Positions 46,883 through 56,179 of a DNA stretch of 64,000 nucleotides are shown here, one piece after another; the first letter of the stretch is position 1, and the number at the start of each line of letters is the position of its first letter. A model generated the notes under the pieces. It had not been told where the DNA came from. It saw only the letters and a program-made list of their open reading frames with translations, and searched no databases. Source of the stretch: Aquipseudomonas alcaligenes (GTDB lineage Bacteria > Pseudomonadota > Gammaproteobacteria > Pseudomonadales > Pseudomonadaceae); the NCBI RefSeq assembly GCF_003205495.1, contig NZ_QJRX01000009.1, positions 124,001 to 188,000 on the forward strand. Reading direction: 5' to 3'. A program made the translations under genes and the position numbers.

Positions 46883-46898
46883 TGGCCCGGCCCTTGCT
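46883..46898 (+). promoter_or_regulatory. Sigma-54 promoter of fliK
   Basis: TGGCCCG-GCCC-TTGCT: GG (46884-46885) and GC (46896-46897) are 10 bases apart, with one mismatch in the -24 half. It lies about 40 bases upstream of fliK. Confidence 0.85.
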
Positions 46899-46936
46899 CT
46901 ATCCCCGGTACGATCCATCCCTAACGGAGAGTACCC

Positions 46937-48241
46937 ATGTCCGTTGCACCCGACTTTCTCCTCCAGTCCGCGCCCGAAGTGCGGCCCAAGGCGCCTGCCG
47001 CCAAGGCCCCGTCCGGAGGCGCGGAGCCCGTCAAGAACGCCGACTCCAGCTTCGCGGAGGTCTATGCCAAGGAGCGCCAGGCCAAGGCTGCCGAGCGCAA
47101 GGAGGCGAGCGCCAAGGCTGCTGAGGAACGCTCGGCCGAAGCCAGGCCGACAGACGAGGCCGAGGGCGAGGCTGCCGTCGAGCAGTCGGTCGTTGCCGAA
47201 AGCGGCAAAGGCTTGCCGGAGGATCTGCCCGAAGGCGGCGAGGAGGGCGTCGACCCGCTGCTGCTGATGGCCATGACCGGCCAGCTGCCGGCCGAGGAGA
47301 CCGTCGATCCGGCACTGAGCGGTGACGCGCAGATGGCGGCCGACACGGCCGATCCGCTGTTGCAGGCGGCAACCCCGACGGTGGCCAGCGCCGCACCGGC
47401 CACCCTCACCGAGGCCAGTCACGATCCCGAGCTGGACATGCTCAACAGCCTGCCAGCGGTGAAGCTGGCGCTTGAGATCGGCGCCCAGAATCAGGCCGCA
47501 GCCCAGCAGCAGTTGAGCCCTGGCGCGGTCGCCGCCGAGCGGGCCAGCAACCCGGGCCAGGGCTTCGCCAATGCCCTGGCGGCCTTCGCCGGCGAAGCTA
47601 TGCCTAGCGAGGACGCGCCGAGCGAGGGGCTGGAGGGCGAGTTGCTCGGCGAGGCCCTGGATACCTCAGTGCCGAATCTTCGCGAAGGGCAGAGTGATGC
47701 GCGGGCCGAAGCCTTCGCCAGCAAGCTCAGCGCCCTGAGCCAGGCCATCAACCAGCAGACCGGCGCCGCCCAGCGCCTGCCACTGGTACCGGGTCAGCCG
47801 CTGCAGGTCGGCCAGCCTGGGATGAGCGAGGCGGTGGTGGACAAGGTCATGTGGCTGTCCAGCCAGAACCTCAAGTCCGCCGAGATCCAGCTCGACCCAG
47901 CCGAGCTGGGGCGCCTGGAGGTGCGTATCGAGCTGAACAAGGACCAGGCGGCCCAGGTCACCTTCGTCAGCGCCAATGCCAACGTGCGTGACCAGCTGGA
48001 AGGCCAGGCCCACCGTCTGCGCGAGCTTTTCGCCCAGCAGGGCATGAACCAGCTCGACGTCAACGTCTCTGACCAGTCCCTGGCGCGTGGCTCCCAGGGC
48101 GGTAGCGAGGAGGGCCAGGGGCGCTCTGCGGGTCGCGGCCTGGGTGGCTCCGGCGATGAGGAAGTGCTGAGCGGTGTCAGCGAGATCCGCACTCCGGCCG
48201 CCGGCTCGGCGCCGCGCGGGCTGGTGGATTACTACGCCTGA
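46937..48241 (+). CDS. fliK: Flagellar hook-length control protein FliK
   Basis: A 434-residue molecular ruler. The long N-terminal part (about 1-290) is Ala/Glu/Pro-rich and poorly conserved, as usual. The C-terminal substrate-specificity switch domain (about 290-390: VDKVMWLSSQNLKSAEIQLD, PAELGRLEVRIELNKDQAAQ, VTFVSANANVRDQLEG) is clear. It stops hook growth and signals FlhB to change export to filament proteins. GGAG lies upstream of the ATG. Monocistronic: sigma-54 promoter before, strong terminator after. Confidence 0.95.
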   Translation: MSVAPDFLLQSAPEVRPKAPAAKAPSGGAEPVKNADSSFAEVYAKERQAKAAERKEASAKAAEERSAEARPTDEAEGEAAVEQSVVAESGKGLPEDLPEGGEEGVDPLLLMAMTGQLPAEETVDPALSGDAQMAADTADPLLQAATPTVASAAPATLTEASHDPELDMLNSLPAVKLALEIGAQNQAAAQQQLSPGAVAAERASNPGQGFANALAAFAGEAMPSEDAPSEGLEGELLGEALDTSVPNLREGQSDARAEAFASKLSALSQAINQQTGAAQRLPLVPGQPLQVGQPGMSEAVVDKVMWLSSQNLKSAEIQLDPAELGRLEVRIELNKDQAAQVTFVSANANVRDQLEGQAHRLRELFAQQGMNQLDVNVSDQSLARGSQGGSEEGQGRSAGRGLGGSGDEEVLSGVSEIRTPAAGSAPRGLVDYYA

Positions 48242-48266
48242 CGCCTGCCAGAGCCTGTTGCAGTGA

Positions 48267-48308
48267 ACTGCGCCCGGTGCCGATAAAGCACCGGGCGCAG
48301 TCGTTTTA
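48267..48308 (+). terminator. Rho-independent terminator after fliK
   Basis: ACTGCGCCCGGTGC (48267-48280), loop CGATAAA, GCACCGGGCGCAGT (48288-48301): a perfect 14-bp stem followed by CGTTTTA. Confidence 0.9.
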
Positions 48309-48387
48309 GGGTGACAGGTGACCGTTGCCTTGGTATATCGGCAGCCGGTATCGGGGGACGCGGTAAAGGACTATCTTGTTTACAAGG

Positions 48388-48403
48388 TGGCATAACACTT
48401 GCT
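48388..48403 (+). promoter_or_regulatory. Sigma-54 promoter of fliLMNOPQR-flhB
   Basis: TGGCATA-ACAC-TTGCT: GG (48389-48390) and GC (48401-48402) are 10 bases apart. It lies about 50 bases before fliL. Confidence 0.88.
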
Positions 48404-48453
48404 CCTAAGCCCTTGACCAAGGACAAATCTCAGTTCAGTGACGGATTTCTGGC

Positions 48454-48993
48454 ATGGCAAAGAAACCAGCTCCCAAACCCCCGGCGGCCGAAGGCGGCGA
48501 GAAGACCGGCGGCAAGGGCAAGCTCAAGCTCATCATCCTGATCGTCGTGGCCCTGCTGCTGGCGGTGGGCCTGTCGGTGGGCGCGACGCTGTTCTTCCTG
48601 GGCAAGGACAAGGGGGCCGAGGATGAGGCGGCGGCCGAGGAGAGCGCCAGCGAAACGGCGCCACCGGTCAAGCAGCCGGCCATCTACGAGGCCATCGCCC
48701 CGGCTTTCATCGCCAACTACAACTACCAGGGGCGGCAGCGCTACATGCAGGTCAGCGTGGCGCTGATGGCGCGCAACCAGGCCGAACTGGACGCCCTCAA
48801 GGTGCATCTGCCGCTGGTGCGCAACCGCCTGGTCATGCTGTTCTCCGGCCAGGACTTTGGCGCCCTGATGACCCCGGTCGGCAAGGAGATGCTGCGCAGC
48901 CAGGCTACCGCGGTGGTGCAGGAGCTGGCGCAGAAGGAAACCGGCAAAACCGTGGTCGAACAGGTACTGTTCACCAACATCGTGCTGCAGTAG
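48454..48993 (+). CDS. fliL: Flagellar basal body-associated protein FliL
   Basis: A 179-residue single-pass inner-membrane protein that supports stator function near the MS ring. A Lys/Gly/Pro-rich cytoplasmic start (1-22) is followed by a membrane helix (about 24-48, LIILIVVALLLAVGLSVGAT), an acidic linker and the periplasmic stomatin-like FliL domain (YMQVSVALMARNQAELDALK, MLFSGQDFGALMTPVGKE). First gene of fliLMNOPQR-flhB; weak ribosome site. Confidence 0.95.
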   Translation: MAKKPAPKPPAAEGGEKTGGKGKLKLIILIVVALLLAVGLSVGATLFFLGKDKGAEDEAAAEESASETAPPVKQPAIYEAIAPAFIANYNYQGRQRYMQVSVALMARNQAELDALKVHLPLVRNRLVMLFSGQDFGALMTPVGKEMLRSQATAVVQELAQKETGKTVVEQVLFTNIVLQ

Positions 48994-49006
48994 GCGGGAG
49001 CTAGCC

Positions 49007-49978
49007 ATGGCCGTACAAGACCTGCTGTCACAGGACGAGATCGACGCGCTGCTGCATGGCGTCGACGATGGCCTGGTCGAGACCGAGGATGCCGGCGAAC
49101 CCGGTAGCGTCAAGAGCTATGACCTGACCAGCCAGGATCGCATCGTCCGCGGACGCATGCCGACCCTGGAGATGATCAACGAGCGTTTCGCCCGCTATAC
49201 CCGCATCAGCATGTTCAACCTGCTGCGCCGTTCCGCCGACGTGGCGGTGGGCGGCGTGCAGGTGATGAAGTTCGGCGAGTACGTGCATTCGCTCTACGTG
49301 CCGACCAGCCTCAACCTGGTGAAGATGAAGCCGCTGCGCGGCACCGCGCTGTTCATCCTCGACGCCAAGCTGGTGTTCAAGCTGGTGGACAACTTCTTCG
49401 GCGGCGACGGTCGCCATGCCAAGATCGAGGGCCGCGAGTTCACCCCCACCGAGCTGCGAGTGGTGCGCATGGTCATCGACCAGGCCTTCATCGACCTGAA
49501 GGAAGCCTGGCACGCGGTGATGGACGTCAACTTCGAGTACATCAACTCGGAAGTGAACCCGGCCCTGGCCAACATCGTCAGCCCCAGTGAGGTGGTGGTG
49601 GTTTCCACCTTCCATATCGAGCTGGACGGCGGTGGTGGCGACCTGCACATCACCATGCCCTATTCGATGATCGAGCCGATCCGCGAGATGCTCGACGCCG
49701 GCTTCCAGTCCGACGTCGACGACCAGGACGAGCGCTGGATCAAGGCCCTGCGCGAGGACATCCTCGACGTCAAGGTGCCGCTCGGCGCGACCCTGGCCCA
49801 CCGCCAGCTCAAGCTGCGCGACATCCTGCACATGCAGCCGGGCGATGTGATCCCGGTGGAACTGCCGGAGCAGATGATCATGCGCGCCAATGGCGTGGCT
49901 GCCTTCAAGGTCAAGCTGGGCGCGCACAAGGGCAACCTGGCCCTGCAGATTCTCGAACCCGTGGAACGCCTGCGCTAA
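49007..49978 (+). CDS. fliM: Flagellar motor switch protein FliM
   Basis: A 323-residue C-ring protein that receives phospho-CheY. The N-terminal CheY-binding peptide DLLSQDEIDALLHG is intact. The middle domain has RFARYTRISMFNLLRRSADV and the GGDG motif region VDNFFGGDGRHAKIEGREF. The C-terminal SpoA domain contains LGATLAHRQLKLRDILHMQP. GGGAG precedes the ATG; fliN follows 85 bases later. Confidence 0.98.
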   Translation: MAVQDLLSQDEIDALLHGVDDGLVETEDAGEPGSVKSYDLTSQDRIVRGRMPTLEMINERFARYTRISMFNLLRRSADVAVGGVQVMKFGEYVHSLYVPTSLNLVKMKPLRGTALFILDAKLVFKLVDNFFGGDGRHAKIEGREFTPTELRVVRMVIDQAFIDLKEAWHAVMDVNFEYINSEVNPALANIVSPSEVVVVSTFHIELDGGGGDLHITMPYSMIEPIREMLDAGFQSDVDDQDERWIKALREDILDVKVPLGATLAHRQLKLRDILHMQPGDVIPVELPEQMIMRANGVAAFKVKLGAHKGNLALQILEPVERLR

Positions 49979-50063
49979 GGCGCGCTGACGCGGGTAGTCA
50001 TTAACCTGAGCGGCCGGTCCGGCCCGCCAGATGAACAGATAGACAGCCAGCCGAGGTAGAGCG

Positions 50064-50534
50064 ATGGCAGACGAAAACGAAGGTACCAGCCCAGAAGAGC
50101 AGGCCCTGGCCGACGAGTGGGCCGCGGCCCTGGCCGAGGCCGGTGATGCCGGGCAGGACGACATCGATGCGCTGATGAACCAGGGTGGCGCCGCCGCTCC
50201 GGCCGCGCCGCGCATGGCGATGGAAGAGTTCGGCGCCGCGCCCAAGCCGGGCAATGGTCCGGTGGCCCTGGAGGGCCCGAACCTGGATGTGATCCTCGAC
50301 ATCCCGGTGTCCATCTCCATGGAAGTCGGCAGCACCGAGATCAGCATCCGCAACCTGCTGCAGCTCAACCAGGGCTCGGTGGTGGAGCTCGACCGCCTGG
50401 CCGGCGAGCCGCTTGACGTGCTGGTCAACGGCACCCTAATCGCCCATGGCGAGGTGGTGGTGGTCAACGAGAAGTTCGGCATCCGCCTGACCGACGTGAT
50501 CAGCCCCAGCGAACGCATCAAGAAGCTGCGCTGA
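50064..50534 (+). CDS. fliN: Flagellar motor switch protein FliN
   Basis: A 156-residue C-ring subunit. An acidic, Ala-rich N-terminal extension (about 1-65) precedes the compact SpoA domain (about 70-155) with the conserved LDVILDIPVSISMEVGSTEI, LLQLNQGSVVELDRLAGEPL and GEVVVVNEKFGIRLTDVISP. GAGG precedes the ATG. The fliO start is only 7 bases after the stop. Confidence 0.97.
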   Translation: MADENEGTSPEEQALADEWAAALAEAGDAGQDDIDALMNQGGAAAPAAPRMAMEEFGAAPKPGNGPVALEGPNLDVILDIPVSISMEVGSTEISIRNLLQLNQGSVVELDRLAGEPLDVLVNGTLIAHGEVVVVNEKFGIRLTDVISPSERIKKLR

Positions 50535-50541
50535 GGTGATG

Positions 50542-50976
50542 ATGCGTGGATTTTGCAGCCTTCTCCTGCTGGCGCCGTTGACGGCGCTGGCCGCCGAACC
50601 GGTGGCCAAGGCGGCGACCACGCCCATGGCCAGCAGCGATATCGGTGGCCAGCTGGCGCAGTTGCTGTTCGGCCTGCTGCTGGTGGTCGGCCTGATCTTC
50701 GCCCTGGCCTGGCTGCTGCGCCGGGTGCAGCAGATCGGTCCGCGCGGCAACCAGGCGATCAAGCTGGTGGCCAGCCAGGCCCTGGGCCCGCGTGACCGCC
50801 TGCTGCTGGTCCAGGTCGGTGGCGAGCAGGTCCTGCTCGGCATCAGCGCCGGGCGCATCACGCCGCTGCACGTGCTCAGGGAGCCGGTGCCGCTCGACGC
50901 CGCCACGCCGGCTACCCCGGAATTCGCCCAGCGCCTGATGGAGCTACTCGGCAAGGACCAGAAGGACAAGACATGA
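50542..50976 (+). CDS. fliO: Flagellar biosynthesis protein FliO
   Basis: A 144-residue small membrane protein that helps assemble FliP. It has an N-terminal signal/anchor ([15 protein letters not shown]), a single strong membrane helix (about 38-58, [19 protein letters not shown]) and a conserved cytoplasmic FliO core ([36 protein letters not shown]). Start choice among GTG 50536, ATG 50539 and ATG 50542 is open; the last is best spaced from GAGG. Overlaps fliP by 4 bases. Confidence 0.93.
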   Translation: MRGFCSLLLLAPLTALAAEPVAKAATTPMASSDIGGQLAQLLFGLLLVVGLIFALAWLLRRVQQIGPRGNQAIKLVASQALGPRDRLLLVQVGGEQVLLGISAGRITPLHVLREPVPLDAATPATPEFAQRLMELLGKDQKDKT

Positions 50977-51728
50977 GCCCCTGGCGCATCCTGCTGACCC
51001 TCTTGCTGGCCCTGGCCGCGCCCCTGGCGTTCGGCGCCGACGACCCGCTGTCGATCAAGGCCATCACCCTCAGCACCAACGCCGAGGGGCAGCAGGAGTA
51101 TTCGGTCAGCCTGCAGATCCTGCTGATCATGACGGCGCTGAGCTTCATCCCGGCGTTCGTCATGCTGATGACCAGCTTCACCCGCATCATCATCGTGTTC
51201 TCCATCCTGCGTCAGGCCCTGGGCCTGCAGCAGACGCCGTCGAACCAGATCCTGATCGGCCTGGCCCTGTTCCTGACCCTGTTCATCATGGCCCCGGTGT
51301 TCGACAGGATTAACCAGGACGCCCTGCAGCCCTACCTCAACGAGCAGCTGCCGGCGCAGCAGGCGATCGCCCGGGCCGAGGTGCCGATCAAGGAGTTCAT
51401 GCTGGCGCAGACCCGCGCCTCGGACCTGGAGCTGTTCGTGCGCCTGTCCAAGCGTACCGATATCGCCTCGCCCGAGCAGGCGCCGCTGACCATCCTGATC
51501 CCGGCCTTCGTCACCTCCGAGCTGAAGACCGCGTTCCAGATCGGCTTCATGATCTTCATCCCGTTCCTGATCATCGACATGGTGGTGGCCAGCATCCTCA
51601 TGGCCATGGGCATGATGATGCTGTCGCCACTGATCATTTCCCTGCCGTTCAAGATCATGCTGTTCGTCCTGGTCGATGGCTGGGCGCTGATCATGGGCAC
51701 CCTGGCCGGCAGCTTCGGCACGATATAG
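50973..51728 (+). CDS. fliP: Flagellar export gate protein FliP
   Basis: A 251-residue polytopic export-gate core protein. A cleavable signal peptide ([18 protein letters not shown]) is followed by four predicted membrane helices and the family signatures [36 protein letters not shown] and [20 protein letters not shown]. Overlaps fliO by 4 bases and precedes fliQ by 10. Confidence 0.98.
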   Translation: MSPWRILLTLLLALAAPLAFGADDPLSIKAITLSTNAEGQQEYSVSLQILLIMTALSFIPAFVMLMTSFTRIIIVFSILRQALGLQQTPSNQILIGLALFLTLFIMAPVFDRINQDALQPYLNEQLPAQQAIARAEVPIKEFMLAQTRASDLELFVRLSKRTDIASPEQAPLTILIPAFVTSELKTAFQIGFMIFIPFLIIDMVVASILMAMGMMMLSPLIISLPFKIMLFVLVDGWALIMGTLAGSFGTI

Positions 51729-51738
51729 CGAGGCCCAT

Positions 51739-52008
51739 ATGACTCCCGAAATCGCCGTCGACCTGTTCCGCGAAGCGCTCTGGCTGACCGCCCTGATCGT
51801 CGGCCTGCTGGTGCTGCCGAGCCTGCTGGTGGGCCTGCTGGTGGCCATGTTCCAGGCCGCCACGCAGATCAACGAACAGACCCTGAGCTTCATCCCGCGC
51901 CTGCTGGTGATGCTGCTCACCCTGATGTGGGCGGGGCCCTGGCTGGTGCGCGAGCTGATGGAGTACACCCAGACGCTGGTGCAGAACATTCCGCTGTTGA
52001 TCGGCTGA
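51739..52008 (+). CDS. fliQ: Flagellar export gate protein FliQ
   Basis: An 89-residue two-helix membrane protein of the export gate, with LIVGLLVLPSLLVGLLVAMF, QAATQINEQTLSFIPRLLVM and LTLMWAGPWLVRELMEY. Length is exactly typical. GCGAGG precedes the ATG by about 8 bases. Its stop shares one base with the fliR start (TGATG). Confidence 0.97.
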   Translation: MTPEIAVDLFREALWLTALIVGLLVLPSLLVGLLVAMFQAATQINEQTLSFIPRLLVMLLTLMWAGPWLVRELMEYTQTLVQNIPLLIG

Positions 52009-52784
52009 TGCTCGAACTGACTAATGCGCAGATCGGCGGCTGGGTGGGCCAGTTCCTCCTGCCGCTGTTCCGCATCGCCTCCATGCTGATGGTGATGCCG
52101 GTGATCGGCACCCAGCTGGTGCCGGCGCGGGTACGTCTGTACCTGGCCCTGGCCATCTGCCTGGTGCTGGCGCCGACCCTGCCGCCGATGCCGCGGGTGG
52201 ACGCGGTGAGCCTGCAGGCCATGCTGCTGATCGGCGAACAGGTGCTGATCGGGGTGATGTTCGGCTTCGTCCTGCAGCTGTACTTCCACCTGTTCACCGT
52301 GGCCGGGCAGATCATCGCCATGCAGATGGGCCTGGGTTTCGCTTCCATGGTCGATCCGGCCAACGGCGTGTCGGTAGCGGTACTGGCGCAATTCCTGCTG
52401 ATGCTGGTGACCCTGCTGTTCCTCGCCATGAACGGCCACCTGGTGGTGTTCGAGGTGCTGGCCGAGAGCTTCGTCACCCTGCCGGTGGGCCAGGGCCTGC
52501 TGCTCGACCATTACTGGGAACTGGCCGGCAAGCTGGCCTGGGTGATCGCCGCCGGCCTGCTGCTGTCGCTGCCGGCGGTCACCGCGCTGCTGATCATCAA
52601 CCTGGCCTTCGGCGTGATGACCCGCGCCGCGCCGCAGCTGAACATCTTCTCCATCGGCTTCCCGCTGACCCTAGTGCTCGGCATGTTCATCTTCTGGCTG
52701 GGGCTGACCGACTTCCTGGCACACTTCCAGGTGTTCACCAGCGAAGCCCTGCAACAGTTGCGCGAACTCGCGCGCCTGCGCTGA
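52008..52784 (+). CDS. fliR: Flagellar export gate protein FliR
   Basis: A 258-residue polytopic gate protein with six predicted membrane helices. It has VMPVIGTQLVPARVRLYLAL, IAMQMGLGFASMVDPANGVS and VMTRAAPQLNIFSIGFPLTL, the last being the most conserved FliR segment. ATG 52008 overlaps the fliQ stop by one base; farther upstream in-frame codons lie inside fliQ. flhB follows 9 bases later. Confidence 0.97.
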   Translation: MLELTNAQIGGWVGQFLLPLFRIASMLMVMPVIGTQLVPARVRLYLALAICLVLAPTLPPMPRVDAVSLQAMLLIGEQVLIGVMFGFVLQLYFHLFTVAGQIIAMQMGLGFASMVDPANGVSVAVLAQFLLMLVTLLFLAMNGHLVVFEVLAESFVTLPVGQGLLLDHYWELAGKLAWVIAAGLLLSLPAVTALLIINLAFGVMTRAAPQLNIFSIGFPLTLVLGMFIFWLGLTDFLAHFQVFTSEALQQLRELARLR

Positions 52785-52793
52785 GGAGGCTCA

Positions 52794-53930
52794 ATGGCCG
52801 AGAGCGAAAGCGGCGCGGACAAGAGCGAGGAACCTACTAGTAAGCGCCTCGAGGAGGCGCGCAAGAAAGGTCAGATCGCTCGCTCCAAGGAGCTCAGCAC
52901 CCTGGCGGTGACCTTCGGCGGCGCCGCCGCGCTGCTGATCTTCGGCGCGCAGATGGGCCAGGCCATGCTCGGCATGATGCAGGGCAACTTCGCTCTGCCG
53001 CGCGAGGTGCTGCTGGATGATGGTTCCATGGCCCGTTATCTGTTGCGCACCGGGATGGAGGCGCTGCTGGCGCTGCAGCCGTTCTTCATCGTCATGCTGA
53101 TCGCCTCCATCATCGGGCCGGTCGCCCTGGGCGGCTGGCTGTTTTCCAGCGAGGCGCTGCAGCCCAAGTTCAGCCGCATGAACCCTTGGGAGGGGCTCAA
53201 GCGGATGTTCTCCGCCAAGGCCCTGGTCGAGCTGCTCAAGGCCCTGGCCAAGTTCGTGATCATCCTGCTGGTGGCACTGCTGGTGCTCAAGGCGGACCAG
53301 GACGACCTGCTGGCCATCGCCAACGAGCCGGTCGAGGCAGCCATCCTGCATGCCATGCTGGTGACCGGCTGGAGCCTGCTGTGGATGGCCTGCGGGTTGA
53401 TCCTGATCGCCGCGGTGGATGTGCCGTTCCAGCTCTGGGACACCAAGCAGAAGCTGATGATGACCAAGCAGGAGGTCAAGGACGAGTACAAGGACAGCGA
53501 AGGCAAGCCCGAGGTCAAGTCGAAGATCCGCCAGTTGCAGCGGCAGATGGCGGAGCGGCGCATGATGCAGCAGGTGCCGGAGGCGGACGTGGTGATCACC
53601 AACCCGACCCACTTCGCCGTGGCCCTCAAGTACGACCCGGAGAAGGGCAATGCGCCGGTGCTGCTGGCCAAGGGTGGCGATTTCCTGGCGCTGAAGATCC
53701 GCGAGATTGCCCAGGAGCACAAGGTCACCCTGCTCGAGTCGCCGGCCCTGGCGCGGGCGGTGTACTTCTCCACCGAGGTCGACCAGGAAATCCCCGCCGG
53801 TCTTTATCTGGCGGTGGCCCAGGTGCTGGCCTACGTCTACCAGCTCAAGCAGTTCCGCGCCGGCAAGGGCAAACGCCCGGGACCGCTGCCGGACCTGCCG
53901 ATCCCGCCGGATTTGCGCCGCGACGAGTAG
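52794..53930 (+). CDS. flhB: Flagellar export switch protein FlhB
   Basis: A 378-residue export-gate protein that changes substrate specificity when the hook is finished. A basic N-terminus (DKSEEPTSKRLEEARKKGQI) is followed by four membrane helices and a cytoplasmic domain with the autocleavage motif NPTH at 270-273. The C-terminal part (VAQVLAYVYQLKQFRAGKGK) is standard. AGGAGG lies upstream of the ATG. Last gene of fliL-flhB. Confidence 0.98.
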   Translation: MAESESGADKSEEPTSKRLEEARKKGQIARSKELSTLAVTFGGAAALLIFGAQMGQAMLGMMQGNFALPREVLLDDGSMARYLLRTGMEALLALQPFFIVMLIASIIGPVALGGWLFSSEALQPKFSRMNPWEGLKRMFSAKALVELLKALAKFVIILLVALLVLKADQDDLLAIANEPVEAAILHAMLVTGWSLLWMACGLILIAAVDVPFQLWDTKQKLMMTKQEVKDEYKDSEGKPEVKSKIRQLQRQMAERRMMQQVPEADVVITNPTHFAVALKYDPEKGNAPVLLAKGGDFLALKIREIAQEHKVTLLESPALARAVYFSTEVDQEIPAGLYLAVAQVLAYVYQLKQFRAGKGKRPGPLPDLPIPPDLRRDE

Positions 53931-53965
53931 CGGCGTGGCCGTCTCTCGTGCCTTCACGGCAGAGT

Positions 53966-53981
53966 TGGAATGCTTCTTGCG
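53966..53981 (+). promoter_or_regulatory. Sigma-54 promoter of flhA-flhF-fleN
   Basis: TGGAATG-CTTC-TTGCG: GG (53967-53968) and GC (53979-53980) are 10 bases apart. The -24 half is weaker (AAT in place of CAC). It lies about 57 bases before flhA; FleQ-dependent in P. aeruginosa. Confidence 0.78.
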
Positions 53982-54037
53982 ATTACCCCTGCACGGCGCC
54001 TTTCGCGTCAAAAGATTGAATGGGCTGGGGATAACAA

Positions 54038-56167
54038 GTGGCAGTGGATCGTGCGCAAATCATCGGGGACGTACGCAGCAACCTGGCGGGGTTGCGCCAT
54101 GGCAATCTGGGTATTCCGCTGCTGCTGCTGGTCATGCTCGCCATGGTCATGCTGCCGATCCCGCCGTTCCTCCTCGACGTGCTGTTCACCTTCAGCATCG
54201 CCCTGTCCATCGTGGTCCTGCTGGTCGCCATCTACTCGCTGAGGCCGCTGGACTTCGCCGTCTTCCCCACCGTGCTGCTGGCCGCGACCCTGCTGCGCCT
54301 GGCGCTGAACGTCGCCTCCACCCGCGTGGTGCTGCTGCACGGCCAGGAGGGGCATGACGCCGCGGGCAAGGTGATCCAGGCCTTCGGCGAGGTGGTGATC
54401 GGCGGTAACTACGTGGTCGGCGCCGTGGTGTTCGCCATCCTGATGATCATCAACTTCGTGGTGGTCACCAAGGGTGCCGGGCGCATTTCCGAGGTGAGCG
54501 CGCGTTTCACCCTGGACGCCATGCCCGGCAAACAGATGGCCATCGACGCCGACCTTAATGCCGGCCTGATCGACCAGGCCGAGGCCAAGCGGCGCCGTGC
54601 CGAGGTGGCCCAGGAGGCCGACTTCTACGGCTCGATGGACGGTGCCTCGAAGTTCGTCCGTGGCGACGCCGTGGCCGGCCTGCTGATCCTCTTCATCAAC
54701 CTCATCGGTGGCATCGCCATCGGCGTGGCCCAGCATGATCTGCCCTTCGCCGAGGCCGGACGCATCTACACCCTGCTGACCATCGGTGACGGTCTGGTGG
54801 CGCAGATCCCTTCGCTGCTGCTGTCCACCGCGGCCGCCATCATGGTCACCCGGGTCTCCACCTCCGAAGACATGGGCGCCCAGGTCAGCCGGCAGATGTT
54901 CGCCTCGCCCAAGGCCCTGGCCGTGGCAGCGGCGATCATGATCACCATGGGCCTGGTGCCGGGCATGCCGCATGTGCCCTTCATCGGCCTCGGCCTGGTG
55001 GCCGCCGGTGCTGCCTACTGGATTGCCAACAAGCAGCGCAAGGTCAAGGAGGAGGAGGTCAAGGAGGTCAAGCGCCAGCAGGAGCTGCTGCCGGCGCAGA
55101 AGGCCCAGGAGGTCAAGGAGCTGGGCTGGGACGACGTCACCCCGGTGGACATGGTCGGTCTGGAGGTCGGCTACCGCCTGATCCCGCTGGTTGACCGCAA
55201 CCAGGGCGGCCAGTTGCTGGCGCGGATCAAGGGCGTACGCAAGAAGCTGTCGCAGGAGATGGGCTTCCTGATGCCCTCGGTGCACATCCGCGACAACCTC
55301 GACCTGTTGCCCAATGCCTACCGCCTGACTCTGATGGGCGTCAGCGTGGCCGAGGCCGAGGTGTATCCGGAGCGCGAACTGGCGATCAACCCCGGCCAGG
55401 TGTTCGGCACGCTCAACGGCATCGCCGCCAAGGATCCGGCGTTCGGCCTGGAGGCGGTGTGGATCGACCCGAGCCAGCGCGACCAGGCGCAGTCGCTCGG
55501 CTACACGGTGGTGGATGCCAGCACCGTGGTCGCCACCCACCTCAACCAGGTCCTGCACAAGCATGCCCACGAGCTGATCGGCCACGAGGAGGTGCAGCAG
55601 TTGCTGCAGCTGCTGGCCAAGACCTCGCCGAAGCTGGCCGAGGAGCTGGTGCCGGGGATGGTTTCGCTGTCGACCCTGCTCAAGGTGCTGCAGGCACTGC
55701 TGCAGGAACAGGTGCCGGTGCGCGATATCCGCAGCATCGCCGAGGCCATCTCCAATGTCGCCGGCAAGAGTCAAGATCCCGCCGCGATGGTCGCCGCGGT
55801 TCGCGTCGCGCTGGCCCGCGCAATCGTGCAAAGCATTGTGGGACTAGAGCCGGAGCTGCCTGTGATCACTCTGGAGCCCAGGTTGGAACAGTTATTGCTC
55901 AATAGCCTGCAGAAGGCCGGTCAGGGCTCCGAGGATGGCATCCTCCTCGAACCCGGAATGGCCGAGAAGCTGCAACGCTCCCTGGTGGAAGCGGCGCAGC
56001 GCCAGGAAATGCTCGGCAAGCCGGTGATCCTGCTGGTGGCCGGCCCGGTCCGGGCGATGCTGTCGCGATTCGCGCGGCTCGCCGTACCCAACATGCATGT
56101 ACTGGCCTACCAGGAAATACCGGACAACAAGCAGGTCACGATCGTCGCCACGGTCGGCCAGAACTGA
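54038..56167 (+). CDS. flhA: Flagellar export gate protein FlhA
   Basis: A 709-residue export-gate ring protein. The N-terminal half has eight predicted membrane helices and the FHIPEP-type loop (RPLDFAVFPTVLLAATLLRL, VGAVVFAILMIINFVVVTKG, VARFTLDAMPGKQMAIDAD-like region). The C-terminal cytoplasmic domain (about 345-709) docks chaperone-substrate complexes. GTG 54038 with GGGG upstream gives the family start MAVDRAQIIGD. flhF follows after 12 bases. Confidence 0.98.
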   Translation: MAVDRAQIIGDVRSNLAGLRHGNLGIPLLLLVMLAMVMLPIPPFLLDVLFTFSIALSIVVLLVAIYSLRPLDFAVFPTVLLAATLLRLALNVASTRVVLLHGQEGHDAAGKVIQAFGEVVIGGNYVVGAVVFAILMIINFVVVTKGAGRISEVSARFTLDAMPGKQMAIDADLNAGLIDQAEAKRRRAEVAQEADFYGSMDGASKFVRGDAVAGLLILFINLIGGIAIGVAQHDLPFAEAGRIYTLLTIGDGLVAQIPSLLLSTAAAIMVTRVSTSEDMGAQVSRQMFASPKALAVAAAIMITMGLVPGMPHVPFIGLGLVAAGAAYWIANKQRKVKEEEVKEVKRQQELLPAQKAQEVKELGWDDVTPVDMVGLEVGYRLIPLVDRNQGGQLLARIKGVRKKLSQEMGFLMPSVHIRDNLDLLPNAYRLTLMGVSVAEAEVYPERELAINPGQVFGTLNGIAAKDPAFGLEAVWIDPSQRDQAQSLGYTVVDASTVVATHLNQVLHKHAHELIGHEEVQQLLQLLAKTSPKLAEELVPGMVSLSTLLKVLQALLQEQVPVRDIRSIAEAISNVAGKSQDPAAMVAAVRVALARAIVQSIVGLEPELPVITLEPRLEQLLLNSLQKAGQGSEDGILLEPGMAEKLQRSLVEAAQRQEMLGKPVILLVAGPVRAMLSRFARLAVPNMHVLAYQEIPDNKQVTIVATVGQN

Positions 56168-56179
56168 GGGTTCTAAGCC

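Noticed and set aside
48279..48286. GCCGATAA string resembling a FliA -10
   Set aside because: It lies in the loop and arm of the fliK terminator and has no -35 match at correct spacing (GCAGT).
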